This document shows, in pieces, positions 49,285 to 57,402 of a stretch of DNA of 64,000 nucleotides. The position numbers and the translations under genes are program-made. The stretch comes from CBDCCT01 sp965214995. GTDB lineage: Bacteria; Deinococcota; Deinococci; Deinococcales; Trueperaceae. Below the pieces are notes generated by a model. The model saw only the letters and a program-made list of their open reading frames with translations, was not told the origin of the DNA and searched no databases. The DNA is taken from contig CBDCCT010000002.1 of assembly GCA_965214995.1 (NCBI GenBank), positions 5,146,001-5,210,000 of the forward strand, read 5' to 3'. How positions within the stretch are numbered: the stretch's first letter is position 1; each line of letters starts with the position of its first letter.

Positions 49285-51206
49285 TACTCCCCCTTCCGCT
49301 CCTCCATGAGCAAAATCACGCCCTTTAGCGCGTCGTCAAAGGCGTCCATCGCCGAGAGCATCACGCGGCAGTCGATGGTTTTGCCCCGCCGGTTGGTCGC
49401 CTCCAGCACGAGCGCCTCGGTCTGCGCCTCGCCCGCGAGGAGGGCGCGCACGGGCGCGCGCAGGCGCTCGACGGGCAGACCGATGTCGAGCGCGAAAATG
49501 GAGCGGCCCGCCACCTCGTCGGCGCGCAGGCCCCAGAGCTCTTCGGCGTGGGCGTTCCACACGTAGATGTTGAGGTGACTGTCGAGCACCACCACCCCGG
49601 CCTGCAAGGAGGAGAGGATGGCGTTCAGAAAGCCGTTCATGCGGTCTATCTCGTCGGTGCGGCGGCGCAGCTCGTCGTTCATCGTCTCCAGCTCTTCGTT
49701 GGTCGACTGCATCTCCTCGTTCATCGTTTCCAACTCTTCGTTGGTGCTCTGGAGCTCTTCGTTGGTCGTTTCCAGCTCCTCGATGGTGCTCTGGAGCTCT
49801 TCGTTGGTCGTTTCCAGTTCCTCGTTGGAGGACTGGAGCTCTTCGTAGGCGGTCTCGAGCGCGCCGTTCACCCCCTCCAACTCGTGCTGGAGCCTTTTAT
49901 GGAGCGTGACGTTCTGGAAGATGATGCTCGAGCCTATAAAGCCGTCGCCGTTGACGAGCGGCACCACCCGCACGTCGAAATAGAGGGCGCTGCCCCCGCC
50001 ATCGTCCCCCTGGTCGGCACCCCGGCGCAACTCGACGCCGCGCAGCTCGACGGCCGTGCGCTCCTTGGACGCCCGGTCGAGGGGCGTGCGCAGGTCGGTG
50101 GGGCTGTAGGAAAACTCTAGGTCGCTGAAGGGCGTGCCGACGTGGTCGCTGGTGAGGCCGAAAAGAGCGCGGGCGCGGGCGTTGGCGAGCGCCAGGCGCC
50201 CCCGCGCGTCCACCACCACCTGCGCCTCGGGGGCCACGTCGAAGCCGACCTCGCGCAGCCTCACCTCGCGCGCCACGCGCACACCCGCTTCCTCGGCCCC
50301 GGCTTGAGAAAGCACGAGCAGGCGGTCGCGCAGGCTCGCGCGCTCGAGCTTGGCGAACACGCGGTGCCGGAGGCTTAAGGGCGTAAAGAGCGCGTCGTGC
50401 GAGGTGAGCATCTCGGCCTTGCCCAGAAACAGCGCGCCACCGCCTTTAAGACTGCCTTTGGGACTGTCTTTGAGCGCGAAGTGAAAGCGGGCCATGAGGC
50501 GAGACTGCACCTCGCGGTTAAAGTACATGAGCGTGTTGCGGCACACGAGCAGGTCCAAGCGCGAGATGGGCGCGTCCTGCACGAGGTCGTGCCGCCCGAA
50601 GATGACCGAGCGGCGCAGGTCGTTGCGGAACACATAGCCGCCCGCGTCCGGCTCGAAATAGCGCGTGAGGAAGGGTTCGGGTACGTTTTTGACCCGCTCG
50701 CGGCTGTAGCGCCCGACGCGCGCCTTGACGAGCTCTTCTTCGTCGGCGTCGGTGGCGTAGATTTTCACGCGCTGGCGGCAGCCTTCCGTCCCCAGCGCCT
50801 CGGCGAAAAGCATGACCAAGGTGTAAGGCTCCTCGCCCGTCGCGCAGCCCGCGCTCCAGACCCGGATGGGCGCGTCCCCCGCGCCCTCGAGCAGGCCGGG
50901 AATCACCTCGTCAGCCAGATACGCCCACGCCTCGGCGTCCCTAAAAAAGCTCGTCACGTTGATGAGGACGGTGTTAAAGAGCGCGTCGAACTCGTTCGGG
51001 TGCACTTCTAAATAGTCCAGATAGTCGTCATACGTGTCAATGTTCACGCTGCCCATGCGCTTGCGGATGCGGCGGCGGAGCGTCGTGCGCTTGTAGCCCG
51101 TGAAGTCGAAGCCTCGCTTGGTCTTGAGGAACTCGAGCAGCTCCTCCAACTGCCCTTCGGCTTGGGCGGCGCGCGGGGCGGAGCTTGCGGGGTCGCCTAA
51201 GCTCAT
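49284..51206 (-). CDS. CheR-type methyltransferase with PAS domains
   Basis: A 640-aa protein. The N-terminal CheR part (about 18-285) has the helical domain RGFDFTGYKRTTLRRRIRKR, the SAM site VWSAGCATGEEPYTL (116-130), IYATDADEEELVKAR and LLVCRNTLMYFNREVQ. PAS 1 follows (about 325-445), then a repetitive coiled coil of NEELE(T/S)xNEELQ units (447-515) and a final PAS (about 525-640). This linker is typical of large CheB-CheR-PAS-kinase fusions; here CheB is a separate upstream gene and there is no kinase. It probably signals by methylating a partner, since no chemoreceptor is encoded nearby. Confidence 0.88.
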   Translation of the reverse strand: MSLGDPASSAPRAAQAEGQLEELLEFLKTKRGFDFTGYKRTTLRRRIRKRMGSVNIDTYDDYLDYLEVHPNEFDALFNTVLINVTSFFRDAEAWAYLADEVIPGLLEGAGDAPIRVWSAGCATGEEPYTLVMLFAEALGTEGCRQRVKIYATDADEEELVKARVGRYSRERVKNVPEPFLTRYFEPDAGGYVFRNDLRRSVIFGRHDLVQDAPISRLDLLVCRNTLMYFNREVQSRLMARFHFALKDSPKGSLKGGGALFLGKAEMLTSHDALFTPLSLRHRVFAKLERASLRDRLLVLSQAGAEEAGVRVAREVRLREVGFDVAPEAQVVVDARGRLALANARARALFGLTSDHVGTPFSDLEFSYSPTDLRTPLDRASKERTAVELRGVELRRGADQGDDGGGSALYFDVRVVPLVNGDGFIGSSIIFQNVTLHKRLQHELEGVNGALETAYEELQSSNEELETTNEELQSTIEELETTNEELQSTNEELETMNEEMQSTNEELETMNDELRRRTDEIDRMNGFLNAILSSLQAGVVVLDSHLNIYVWNAHAEELWGLRADEVAGRSIFALDIGLPVERLRAPVRALLAGEAQTEALVLEATNRRGKTIDCRVMLSAMDAFDDALKGVILLMEERKGE

Positions 51207-51847
51207 GCGTCTCCTCTACTCTGGTCCATATCCGGGTCTACACTCGAGTCTGGACGATGGTCCGGCCCGGCCACAAACGCTGCGACGGCGGCGGCGATGC
51301 CGTCTAAGGGCAAAATCTCGTCCACCACGCCCGTCTGAATCGCGGCCTCGGGCATCCCGCAATACTCGGCGCTTTCGTCCTGCGCGAGGACCAGCCCCCC
51401 CGCCGCGTGCACCGCCACCACGCCCCGCGCGCCGTCGCGGCCCGTCCCGGAGAGCACCGCCGCGAGCGCGCGGGGCCCGTAGGCCGCGGCGACGGAGTCG
51501 AAAAGTCGGTCCGCGGAAGGCCGCACGTGCTGCGTGCGCGCCGCGTGCGAGAGCGTTAGCGTGCCGCCTTTTTTGACGAGCAGGTGAAAGTCGGGGCTCG
51601 CGCAGTAAACGGTGCCCGCGCGCAAACGCTCCCCCTCCTCGGCCCCCTTGACCACAAAAGGCGTGCGCCGCCCCAAAATCTCCGCCAGATAGCTCGGATG
51701 GTTGGGCGAGAGGTGCAGCACCACCAGAACCGCCGCGGGCAACCCCGCGGGCAGCACGGCCAGAAGCGCGGTGATGGCCTCGAGCCCCCCCGCCGACGCC
51801 GCCACCGCCACCACGAAGGGAGCCGCTCGAGCGGCGTCCGGATTCAT
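51203..51847 (-). CDS. CheB-type methylesterase without receiver domain
   Basis: A 214-aa protein containing only the CheB catalytic domain. The triad is visible as S18 in VAASAGGLEA, H45 in VVLHLSPNHPSYL, and the Asp of LSGTGRDGARG near residue 138. It lacks the response-regulator domain that controls classical CheB, so activity must be set by partner binding or by expression. It overlaps the CheR-PAS gene by 4 nt, which makes a coupled methylate/demethylate pair. Confidence 0.88.
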   Translation of the reverse strand: MNPDAARAAPFVVAVAASAGGLEAITALLAVLPAGLPAAVLVVLHLSPNHPSYLAEILGRRTPFVVKGAEEGERLRAGTVYCASPDFHLLVKKGGTLTLSHAARTQHVRPSADRLFDSVAAAYGPRALAAVLSGTGRDGARGVVAVHAAGGLVLAQDESAEYCGMPEAAIQTGVVDEILPLDGIAAAVAAFVAGPDHRPDSSVDPDMDQSRGDA

Positions 51848-51852
51848 CCCTC

Positions 51853-51927
51853 ACTATATAGTGATTAGTGGTTAATGATGAGTGATGAGCAAAATCTAAC
51901 CACTACCCACTAATCACTACTCACTGC
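51853..51927. repeat. Dispersed 3'-end repeat, copy B
   Basis: AGTGATTAGTGG at 51860-51871 is mirrored by CCACTAATCACT-type sequence at 51901-51919, so the element folds into a hairpin. The right arm, CTAACCACTACCCACTAATC..., is identical over about 23 bp to copy C at 53.1 kb. It overlaps the last codons of the second CheB gene and follows its stop. Confidence 0.65.
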
Positions 51928-52998
51928 TTTTAGCGCCCCCCCGGCCTCTGCTCCCTCCGGCTCCACCACCTCCGTCTCCGCCAGGAGCGTCTGCCGGATG
52001 ACGCGGGCGTGCTCTTGCGCGGCGCGGGAGCGCTCCAAAAAGCGCACGGCTGAACTCCCGTGGCCGCGCTCAAGTGAGCGCCCGTAGAGCCGCGCGTTGA
52101 GCGCCGCCGCCTCTTCTAAGGCGGTCAGCGCGGTCCAGAGCGCGGTTTCCAGCGCGTTCGTCTGCTCCGCCAAGAGGCTCTGCGCCGAGAAGGCGTGACC
52201 CACCCGGCAGCGAAAGCGCGGGAGCTCCCGGTCTACCTCCCAGAGCACGCCGCCGCACTCCGGGCAGGAAAAAGACGAGGGCACGCCCGGCTTGTGTTCG
52301 CTCTCGAGCGCGTCCACGTCGAACTCCGCGATGTCGGCCTCGTAGCTCAGCTCCCGCCCCGCGTCCTTGTCTCTCTCCTCGTCTCTCTCCTCCTTGCCTC
52401 GCTCCTCTTTTTGGGGCACCGCCTCCTCCACTTCCTCTTGCGTTAAAGAAACCAACAGCCCGGCGAGTTCGGCCACGGGCGCGACGAAATCCACGGCGAC
52501 GTGCTCGAGGGCGCTCTGCGGCATGGAGGCGTAAACCGCGTCCGCCGGGTCCTGAACGACCGCCAGCCCGCCCTGCACCTTGACGACGCGCAAGCCCGCG
52601 GTGCCGTCGTCCAACATGCCCGAGAGGACCACGCCGATGACGCGGCGGCCATAGGCCCGGGCCGCGGTGCGAAAAAGCGGGTCGATGGCGGGCCGGTGCC
52701 CGTTCTCGCGGGGCCCGCGCACCACGCGCACCCGGCCCGGCTTGATGAGCAGGTGCTTGTCGGGCGGCGCGACGTAAAAACGCCCCTCCCGAATCTCCTC
52801 GCCGTCTTCCGGATGATGTGCGGGCCAGGCCCCGGCGCGCTCTAAAATCTCGGGTAACATGCTCCTGCCGTGCGCGGGCATGTGAAGCGCGACAAAAACC
52901 GCCGCCGAGAGGTCCGCGGGCAGCCCCGCCACGAGCCCCGACAGCGCCTCGACCCCGCCCGCCGACGCGCCAATCACGATGATGTTGCGTTTCGCCAT
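51910..52998 (-). CDS. CheB-type methylesterase with zinc/helical C-terminus
   Basis: A 362-aa protein. The CheB domain (residues 1-195) has S12 in VIGASAGGVEA, H39 in VALHMPAHG and D131 in LSGMLDDGTAG. A charged linker (EEVEEAVPQKEERGKEERDE) leads to a second module with CPECGG and a later CRVGH, a probable Cys3His zinc site, then a long helical bundle (NALETALWTALTALEEAAAL...). No receiver domain. The extra module is known fused to CheB in several lineages, role unclear. It is transcribed upstream of the first CheB gene, with a repeat between. Confidence 0.85.
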   Translation of the reverse strand: MAKRNIIVIGASAGGVEALSGLVAGLPADLSAAVFVALHMPAHGRSMLPEILERAGAWPAHHPEDGEEIREGRFYVAPPDKHLLIKPGRVRVVRGPRENGHRPAIDPLFRTAARAYGRRVIGVVLSGMLDDGTAGLRVVKVQGGLAVVQDPADAVYASMPQSALEHVAVDFVAPVAELAGLLVSLTQEEVEEAVPQKEERGKEERDEERDKDAGRELSYEADIAEFDVDALESEHKPGVPSSFSCPECGGVLWEVDRELPRFRCRVGHAFSAQSLLAEQTNALETALWTALTALEEAAALNARLYGRSLERGHGSSAVRFLERSRAAQEHARVIRQTLLAETEVVEPEGAEAGGALKAVSSD

Positions 52999-53059
52999 TC
53001 CTTCTCCCTACTTGACGCAGTTCTGCATTCTACCCTTTTGGGGAGTGGAGAGTAGCAAG

Positions 53060-53124
53060 TGGCTAGTGGGTAGTGATGAGTGATTAGATTTTTCTAACCA
53101 CTACCCACTAATCACTCACCACTG
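53060..53124. repeat. Dispersed 3'-end repeat, copy C
   Basis: GTGGGTAGTG near 53066-53075 and CACTACCCAC near 53099-53108 form a stem, with GTGATTAG/CTAATCAC pairing around them. The right arm is identical to copy B. It follows the stop of the MaoC gene and includes its last codon. Confidence 0.65.
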
Positions 53125-53525
53125 CTTTCAAACAGCACCACCGCCTCGCCCTCCAGGACCCGCTCGCCCCGCTCGTTGGTGCAGAGGGTCTCGAGGGTAT
53201 AGACGCGCCCCTTGGCCTTTGTGACGGTGACCGTCGCGGTCACGGTGTCGCCGATAAAAACGGGCGCAACGAATTTAAGCGTTTGCGACAAATAGACGGC
53301 CCCCGGCCCCGGCAGCCTGGTGCCGATAACCGCCGACACGAGACCCGCCGCGAACACGCCGTGCGCGACGCGCCGCCCGAAGCGCGTCCGCGCGGCGTAA
53401 CCTTCGTCCAGATGGAGCGGGTTCACATCACCCGTAAGGTGCGCGAACGCGACCACGTCCTCTTCGGAAACGGTCCGGCTCAGGGAGGCGGAGGCGGGGG
53501 GCTCGAGCTTTGCGGCTGGTGACAT
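53112..53525 (-). CDS. MaoC-like (R)-enoyl-CoA hydratase
   Basis: A 137-aa hotdog-fold protein. The hydratase motif is FAHLTGDVNPLHLDEGYAAR with the catalytic Asp and His, followed by GRRVAHGVFAAGLVSAVIGT. This matches PhaJ-type (R)-specific enoyl-CoA hydratases or MaoC domains in fatty-acid and polyhydroxyalkanoate metabolism. ATG 53525 is preferred (AAGGATG upstream); an open frame runs to 53600. It is downstream of carA and separated by carA's terminator, so it is an independent gene. Confidence 0.85.
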   Translation of the reverse strand: MSPAAKLEPPASASLSRTVSEEDVVAFAHLTGDVNPLHLDEGYAARTRFGRRVAHGVFAAGLVSAVIGTRLPGPGAVYLSQTLKFVAPVFIGDTVTATVTVTKAKGRVYTLETLCTNERGERVLEGEAVVLFESSGE

Positions 53526-53598
53526 ATCTACATCCTTCTCAACTTTCTCAACAACTGATGGGGCCAACTGAGTTCTAACAGCACGCCAAACTCGGTCC

Positions 53599-53621
53599 AA
53601 AAACCCCCCTTATCAAGGGGG
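53599..53621 (-). terminator. Rho-independent terminator of carA
   Basis: On the minus strand CCCCCTT-GAT-AAGGGGG is followed by TTTTT. It lies about 35 bp after the carA stop, a canonical intrinsic terminator. Confidence 0.85.
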
Positions 53622-53652
53622 CAGGGGGGATCGGGCGGGCTCACCAGTCCTT

Positions 53653-54804
53653 TTAAAGCGCCTGTAACTCCTTGACCGCGGGCAGCGCGGTGGCACCCTC
53701 GAACGCGTTCACCTCCTCGATAAACCGCTTGAAAAGATAGCTCGCGTCGTGCGGGCCGGGGCTCGCCTCAGGGTGGTACTGGACGCTAAAGACGGGGTAA
53801 CGCACGTGCGCCATGCCCTCTAAAGTGCCGTCGTTTAAGTTTATATGCGTCGCCCGGAACTGCCCGCCGGGGATGGAATCGATGTCCACGACATAATTGT
53901 GATTCTGGCTGGTTATCTCGACCTCGCCCGTGACGAGGTTTTTGACGGGCGTGTTGGCCCCGTGGTGGCCGTGCTTGAGTTTGTGCGTGGTGCCGCCCAC
54001 GGCTAAGCCCAAAAGCTGATGGCCCAGACAGATGCCGTAGGTGGGCAGCAAACCCAGAAGTTGCCAGACCGTGTCGTGGGCGTACTTGGGGCCGTCGGGG
54101 TCGCCGGGGCCGTTGGAGATGACTAAGCCGTAAGGATTCAAGGCCATGATTTGCGCGGGCGTCGTCTGCGCGGGCACGACGATAACTTCTGCGCCCGCCT
54201 GCTCGAGCTTATACACAATCGAATGCTTGATGCCGAGATCAATCACGGCCACGCGCGGGTTGTCCTTAAAGGTCGGGCGGGCATACGGCAAGGGCGTCGT
54301 CACTTCGGGCGTCATGTCGCGCCCGTCGATGTCGGCGTGTGTTTTGGCCTCGCGTACGAGTTCGGCCTCGAGCACGTCGTCGGTCCGCCCGTGGTAAATC
54401 ACGCCCTTGACCACGCCCCCGACGCGCAGCCGCCTGGTCAAGGCGCGCGTGTCGATGCCTTCGATGCCGACTATTTTGTGCCCCTCCATAAAGCTCTGCA
54501 AATCCTGGTTCGAGCGGTGGTTGGAGGCCGTGCGCGAGAACTCGCGGACAATAAAGCCCCTCGCAAAGGGCTTGTTCGATTCCATGTCGTACACGCTCAC
54601 GCCGTAGTTGCCGATATGCGGGTAGGTCATCAGCACTATTTGCCCGTGGTACGAAGGGTCGGTCAGAATCTCTTGGTAGCCCGTCATCGAGGTGTTAAAG
54701 ACCACCTCGCCGACCGTCTTGCCGTGATAGCCGAACGCGTAACCGTAGTAGACGGTGCCGTCTTCTAGGGCCAATACCGCGGGGGGTTTGTTCAGGAGCG
54801 CCAT
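53653..54804 (-). CDS. carA: Carbamoyl-phosphate synthase small subunit CarA
   Basis: Glutamine-hydrolysing subunit that feeds ammonia to CarB for arginine and pyrimidine synthesis. The 383-aa protein has the family N-terminus (ALEDGTVYYGYAFGYHGKTV, GEVVFNTSMTGYQEILTDPS) and a class I amidotransferase domain: GPGDPDGPKYA, the nucleophile Cys in YGICLGHQLLGLA, and the His-Glu pair in QYHPEASPGPHDA. ATG 54804 is chosen (GAGGTG upstream) over a GTG two codons earlier. carB is not adjacent. Confidence 0.96.
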   Translation of the reverse strand: MALLNKPPAVLALEDGTVYYGYAFGYHGKTVGEVVFNTSMTGYQEILTDPSYHGQIVLMTYPHIGNYGVSVYDMESNKPFARGFIVREFSRTASNHRSNQDLQSFMEGHKIVGIEGIDTRALTRRLRVGGVVKGVIYHGRTDDVLEAELVREAKTHADIDGRDMTPEVTTPLPYARPTFKDNPRVAVIDLGIKHSIVYKLEQAGAEVIVVPAQTTPAQIMALNPYGLVISNGPGDPDGPKYAHDTVWQLLGLLPTYGICLGHQLLGLAVGGTTHKLKHGHHGANTPVKNLVTGEVEITSQNHNYVVDIDSIPGGQFRATHINLNDGTLEGMAHVRYPVFSVQYHPEASPGPHDASYLFKRFIEEVNAFEGATALPAVKELQAL

Positions 54805-54932
54805 GTCCACCTCGTCTGAATCAACTTAGCCCGAGCAGATTTACTCGAGCCACTTCACCAATCGTTCACCAAAGAAGAGTGTAGCACCCAAGGGGAACGC
54901 GGGCAGAGCGCGAGGGACACTTTGAAAGGCGC

Positions 54933-54967
54933 AAAAAGAGCTGGGAGATTCCGCCCAACCTCCCAGC
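54933..54967 (-). terminator. Terminator of the secreted two-domain protein gene
   Basis: GCTGGGAG (minus strand, 54967-54960) pairs with CTCCCAGC (54947-54940), followed by TCTTTTT. It lies about 30 bp after the stop of the gene at 54995. Confidence 0.8.
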
Positions 54968-54994
54968 CTTTACAGTTGCCTTTTTAACTCATGG

Positions 54995-56188
54995 TCACTC
55001 GCTCGGCTCGATCTCGGTCTCAAACCCGTAGGGGTCAACCTCGTACCAGGTGTCTAAGCCCTCGTCATAGCGAAGGTCGTTGCCGCTCGGGCTCGTGTAG
55101 GTCGTGTCTGGGTCGGGCGAGTTGGGCAGATTGAAGGTGCTGCCGTCGCTGGGGTTGACGTAAGGCGACTCTTCCCAGATCACCCCGTCGATAAAACCGC
55201 CCGTGGGGTCGTAACCGCCCGCCGCGCCGGGGACGGTCGGGGTCCAGCCGGGAATGGTCGCGCCGCCGGGGAGGGTGCCGGGGTCCGGCATTGCGCTCGG
55301 CGTGGGGGCCGAGCCGGGCTGCGCCCGCCGCCAGGTGACGGAGGAGCCGTCGGGCAGGCCCATGAGCAGCGTGTTCGCGTCCCCGAAGGTGACCCGCGAG
55401 GTCGCGGTGCCCAAGCCGCCCGTGTTGGGCTCGCAATAGAGAATGCAAATCTGGGGCGAGCGCTGGGTCGTGGTCTCGCTCAAGACGCCGTTCTGGAAGG
55501 CCCAGGTGCCCGCCGCGGTACTCGAGGCCCGACCGTTAAAGTAAGCAACGTAAGTGTAACGCCCGTCCGGCGCGTAGGTTGACAGGTGGGTCATGGGCCC
55601 GCTTTGGCCCTGGGTGACCAGCTGCCAGGTGCCGACGACGGGGCTCGCCTGGTTGGGTTGAGGGGGGATGGGCTGAGAAAGTGGAGGCGTGGGCACAGGC
55701 TGAGGCGTGGGCGTGGGCGCGGCACCCTCCGCGCGTTGCCAATAAAGCGAAAAGGTCTGCCCGGTGGCGGGGTCTTGGGTGTTGACCGTAAAGGCGTTGG
55801 GGCCCCCGAAGCTCACCCGGCTCACGCTCGTCGTCGGCCCCTCGTTGGGCACGCAGCCTGTGGGCAGGCAAATCTGGGGCGACTTGCCCGTCTCGTTTTG
55901 CGTCAGGGTGCCGTCGGGTGCGAGCGTAAAACGTCCCTCCCAGTAGGCGGCGAGGAGGCCCCCGACGTACATCTCCTCGCGGTAGGAGCCGTCCGGCTGC
56001 GCCCGGAAAAGACCCGTCGCGGGCGGCATCCCCTGCCCGAGTTGCACGCTCGTTTGCCAGACGCCCACGAGGTTCATCCCCGCCTGTGGGCCCGTCCCCC
56101 CGGGCGGGGCAACCTGCGCAAGGGCGGGGGCCAACGCGAGAACGAAGAGCGCGGCAACACAACGAACATGACAAAGTCCAGCTTTCAC
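54995..56188 (-). CDS. Exported protein with two lipocalin-like repeats
   Basis: A 397-aa protein with a signal peptide (CVAALFVLALAPALA-Q) and two homologous domains of about 115 residues. Each starts with a VGxWQ motif (LVGVWQTSVQLGQGM, VVGTWQLVTQGQSG) and contains PDGxYxxxxYxxGxxA and SPQICxxxCxPN with paired Cys, ending with SRVxFGxxNxxxxxxxD. A Pro/Gln/Thr-rich linker separates them. The C-terminal 80 residues are Gly/Asp/Pro-rich. GTG 56188 has AAAGGAGG upstream. A SARP-type direct repeat lies about 45 bp upstream, so the neighbouring regulators may control it. Function unknown. Confidence 0.7.
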   Translation of the reverse strand: MKAGLCHVRCVAALFVLALAPALAQVAPPGGTGPQAGMNLVGVWQTSVQLGQGMPPATGLFRAQPDGSYREEMYVGGLLAAYWEGRFTLAPDGTLTQNETGKSPQICLPTGCVPNEGPTTSVSRVSFGGPNAFTVNTQDPATGQTFSLYWQRAEGAAPTPTPQPVPTPPLSQPIPPQPNQASPVVGTWQLVTQGQSGPMTHLSTYAPDGRYTYVAYFNGRASSTAAGTWAFQNGVLSETTTQRSPQICILYCEPNTGGLGTATSRVTFGDANTLLMGLPDGSSVTWRRAQPGSAPTPSAMPDPGTLPGGATIPGWTPTVPGAAGGYDPTGGFIDGVIWEESPYVNPSDGSTFNLPNSPDPDTTYTSPSGNDLRYDEGLDTWYEVDPYGFETEIEPSE

Positions 56189-56230
56189 AAAAGACCTCCT
56201 TTAGGGTCGCCTGAGTTTAGGGGGCGGGGG

Positions 56231-56248
56231 CTTAAATTTGACTTAAAT
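56231..56248 (-). promoter_or_regulatory. Candidate SARP operator, site 1
   Basis: Two copies of the heptamer CTTAAAT, at 56231-56237 and 56242-56248, separated by 4 bp (11-bp period). A TAAACT -10-like box follows 11 bp downstream on the minus strand, ahead of the exported-protein gene. SARP regulators bind directly repeated heptamers at 11-bp spacing close to the -10 box, and a SARP-type gene lies 1.2 kb away. Confidence 0.55.
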
Positions 56249-56352
56249 GCCCCTCGAGCCCCGCGAGGCTCGAGGAGGCCTCCCGCGTTCTTTGCCGCCC
56301 CGACCCTGTTCGACGGCTTCTCTCGGCGGAGTCAACCGGACTGACTGTTTCC

Positions 56353-57045
56353 TCAACTGCCAGAGAAGCGTTCAAGGTTGTCGGGTTCCGGCGTGCTGCT
56401 TGCCGGGGCACCCCCAAACCACGCGTTTCGCCCCCGCTGCGCGATGAGCGCCGCGCGATTTTTGGCACCAAACTTGTAAAGAAGTTCCGACACGTAGCCC
56501 TTGACGGTCCCCTCGGCGAGCCCGAGGAGCCGCGCGATGCGCTTGTTCGGGAAACCCTGGACGAGAAGCGCAAGAACCTGCCTCTCCCTTTCGGAAAGCG
56601 GGCGTGCGGAGGTTGTAGAACAGCCCACATCGCGCGCGGCCCACACCTCGCCGCGCAGCACCGCCTGGAGCATTTCCCGCAGCGCGTCGGCGCTCTCTTC
56701 CCCGTCCAAACAGCCCCGGTATCCCGCCTCCAGCGCGGCGCGCCGGGCCCGTTCGTCGGCGGCGACGAGGGCCAGGCTGGGCGGCGAGCCGTCTCGAGCG
56801 GGCGGCGGCGGGAAGGGCGGCGCGAAAGAGCGCAGGTCGCACACGGAAACGTCGGCTTTGGCGGAATCCAAAACCTCAAAGCCCGCCTTTCGCAAGAGCG
56901 CGCCCAGCGCCTCACCAATCAGCTTGGACGGCGAATGAACCCGGACCGAAGGCGCGCGGGGGGCGTCGCGCTCAGACGGTGCGTTACGCGTGGGCGCGGT
57001 ATCGGGACTAGAACCCACGCGGGGCCCCGTGCGCGGCTCGAGCAC
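56353..57045 (-). CDS. LuxR-family regulator with degenerate receiver
   Basis: A 230-aa protein. The C-terminal HTH is clear: LSERERQVLALLVQGFPNKR, then LLGLAEGTVKGYVSELLYKFG (about 149-192). The N-terminal half follows the receiver fold (VRVHSPSKLIGEALGALLRKAG, ADVSVCDL, then SLALVAADERARRAALEAGY), but the acidic pair is missing and the conserved Lys position reads CLDG. It is probably not controlled by phosphorylation. The 35-residue lead is disordered; the GTG start at 57045 has no clear ribosome site, so a later start is possible. Divergent from the SARP gene. Confidence 0.8.
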   Translation of the reverse strand: MLEPRTGPRVGSSPDTAPTRNAPSERDAPRAPSVRVHSPSKLIGEALGALLRKAGFEVLDSAKADVSVCDLRSFAPPFPPPPARDGSPPSLALVAADERARRAALEAGYRGCLDGEESADALREMLQAVLRGEVWAARDVGCSTTSARPLSERERQVLALLVQGFPNKRIARLLGLAEGTVKGYVSELLYKFGAKNRAALIAQRGRNAWFGGAPASSTPEPDNLERFSGS

Positions 57046-57402
57046 GTCTAAAGGAGGCCGATAAGACCGTAATTCGCATCATAATCCGCCAAGGCCAAAA
57101 TGACCCCGCGGCACGACAAAAAGAAGGGGTGACAGCACGACTCATTTATGATCCTCCCAAAGGTGACCCCACCAGCGTAAAAAAGGGGACTTAAATTTCG
57201 CTTAAACGAGCCTCATCACCTCACTGATGAGCCTAAGCACCGCCCCTGACCACGTCCTGACCGGGAGGCCGGCGTGTTCGTTCGGCTCTACGTAACGGCG
57301 TGACGCCCGCCGGGCATCCCTTCAAAGATTCTGTTAAGATAAAGGGGCAACGCCCACGACAGCATCCGAAGTCGCGTCAGGATAAAGGAACGCCCCGACG
57401 TC
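57046..57402. promoter_or_regulatory. Divergent control region of two regulators
   Basis: A 357-bp gap between the LuxR gene (minus) and the SARP-type gene (plus). Besides the CTTAAAT pair at 57190-57207 it holds a CTCATCA/TGATGAG hairpin near 57212-57231 and a TAAGAT -10-like box near 57338. A short unsupported minus-strand ORF with a good ribosome-binding site starts at 57145 (GGGAGG, 7-nt spacer) and encodes about 43 aa. I do not recognise it, but it might be a leader peptide. Confidence 0.45.
57190..57207. promoter_or_regulatory. Candidate SARP operator, site 2
   Basis: CTTAAAT at 57190-57196 and CTTAAAC at 57201-57207 with a 4-bp spacer, the same 11-bp period as site 1. It sits in the gap between the two regulator genes and could serve autoregulation. 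Confidence 0.5.

Noticed and set aside
49678..49860. Tandem repeat with CRISPR-like regularity (repeated CTCTTCGTTGGT-type units)
   Set aside because: It is the coding sequence of the NEELETxNEELQ coiled-coil linker of the CheR-PAS protein. Units are short, without spacers, and stay in frame.
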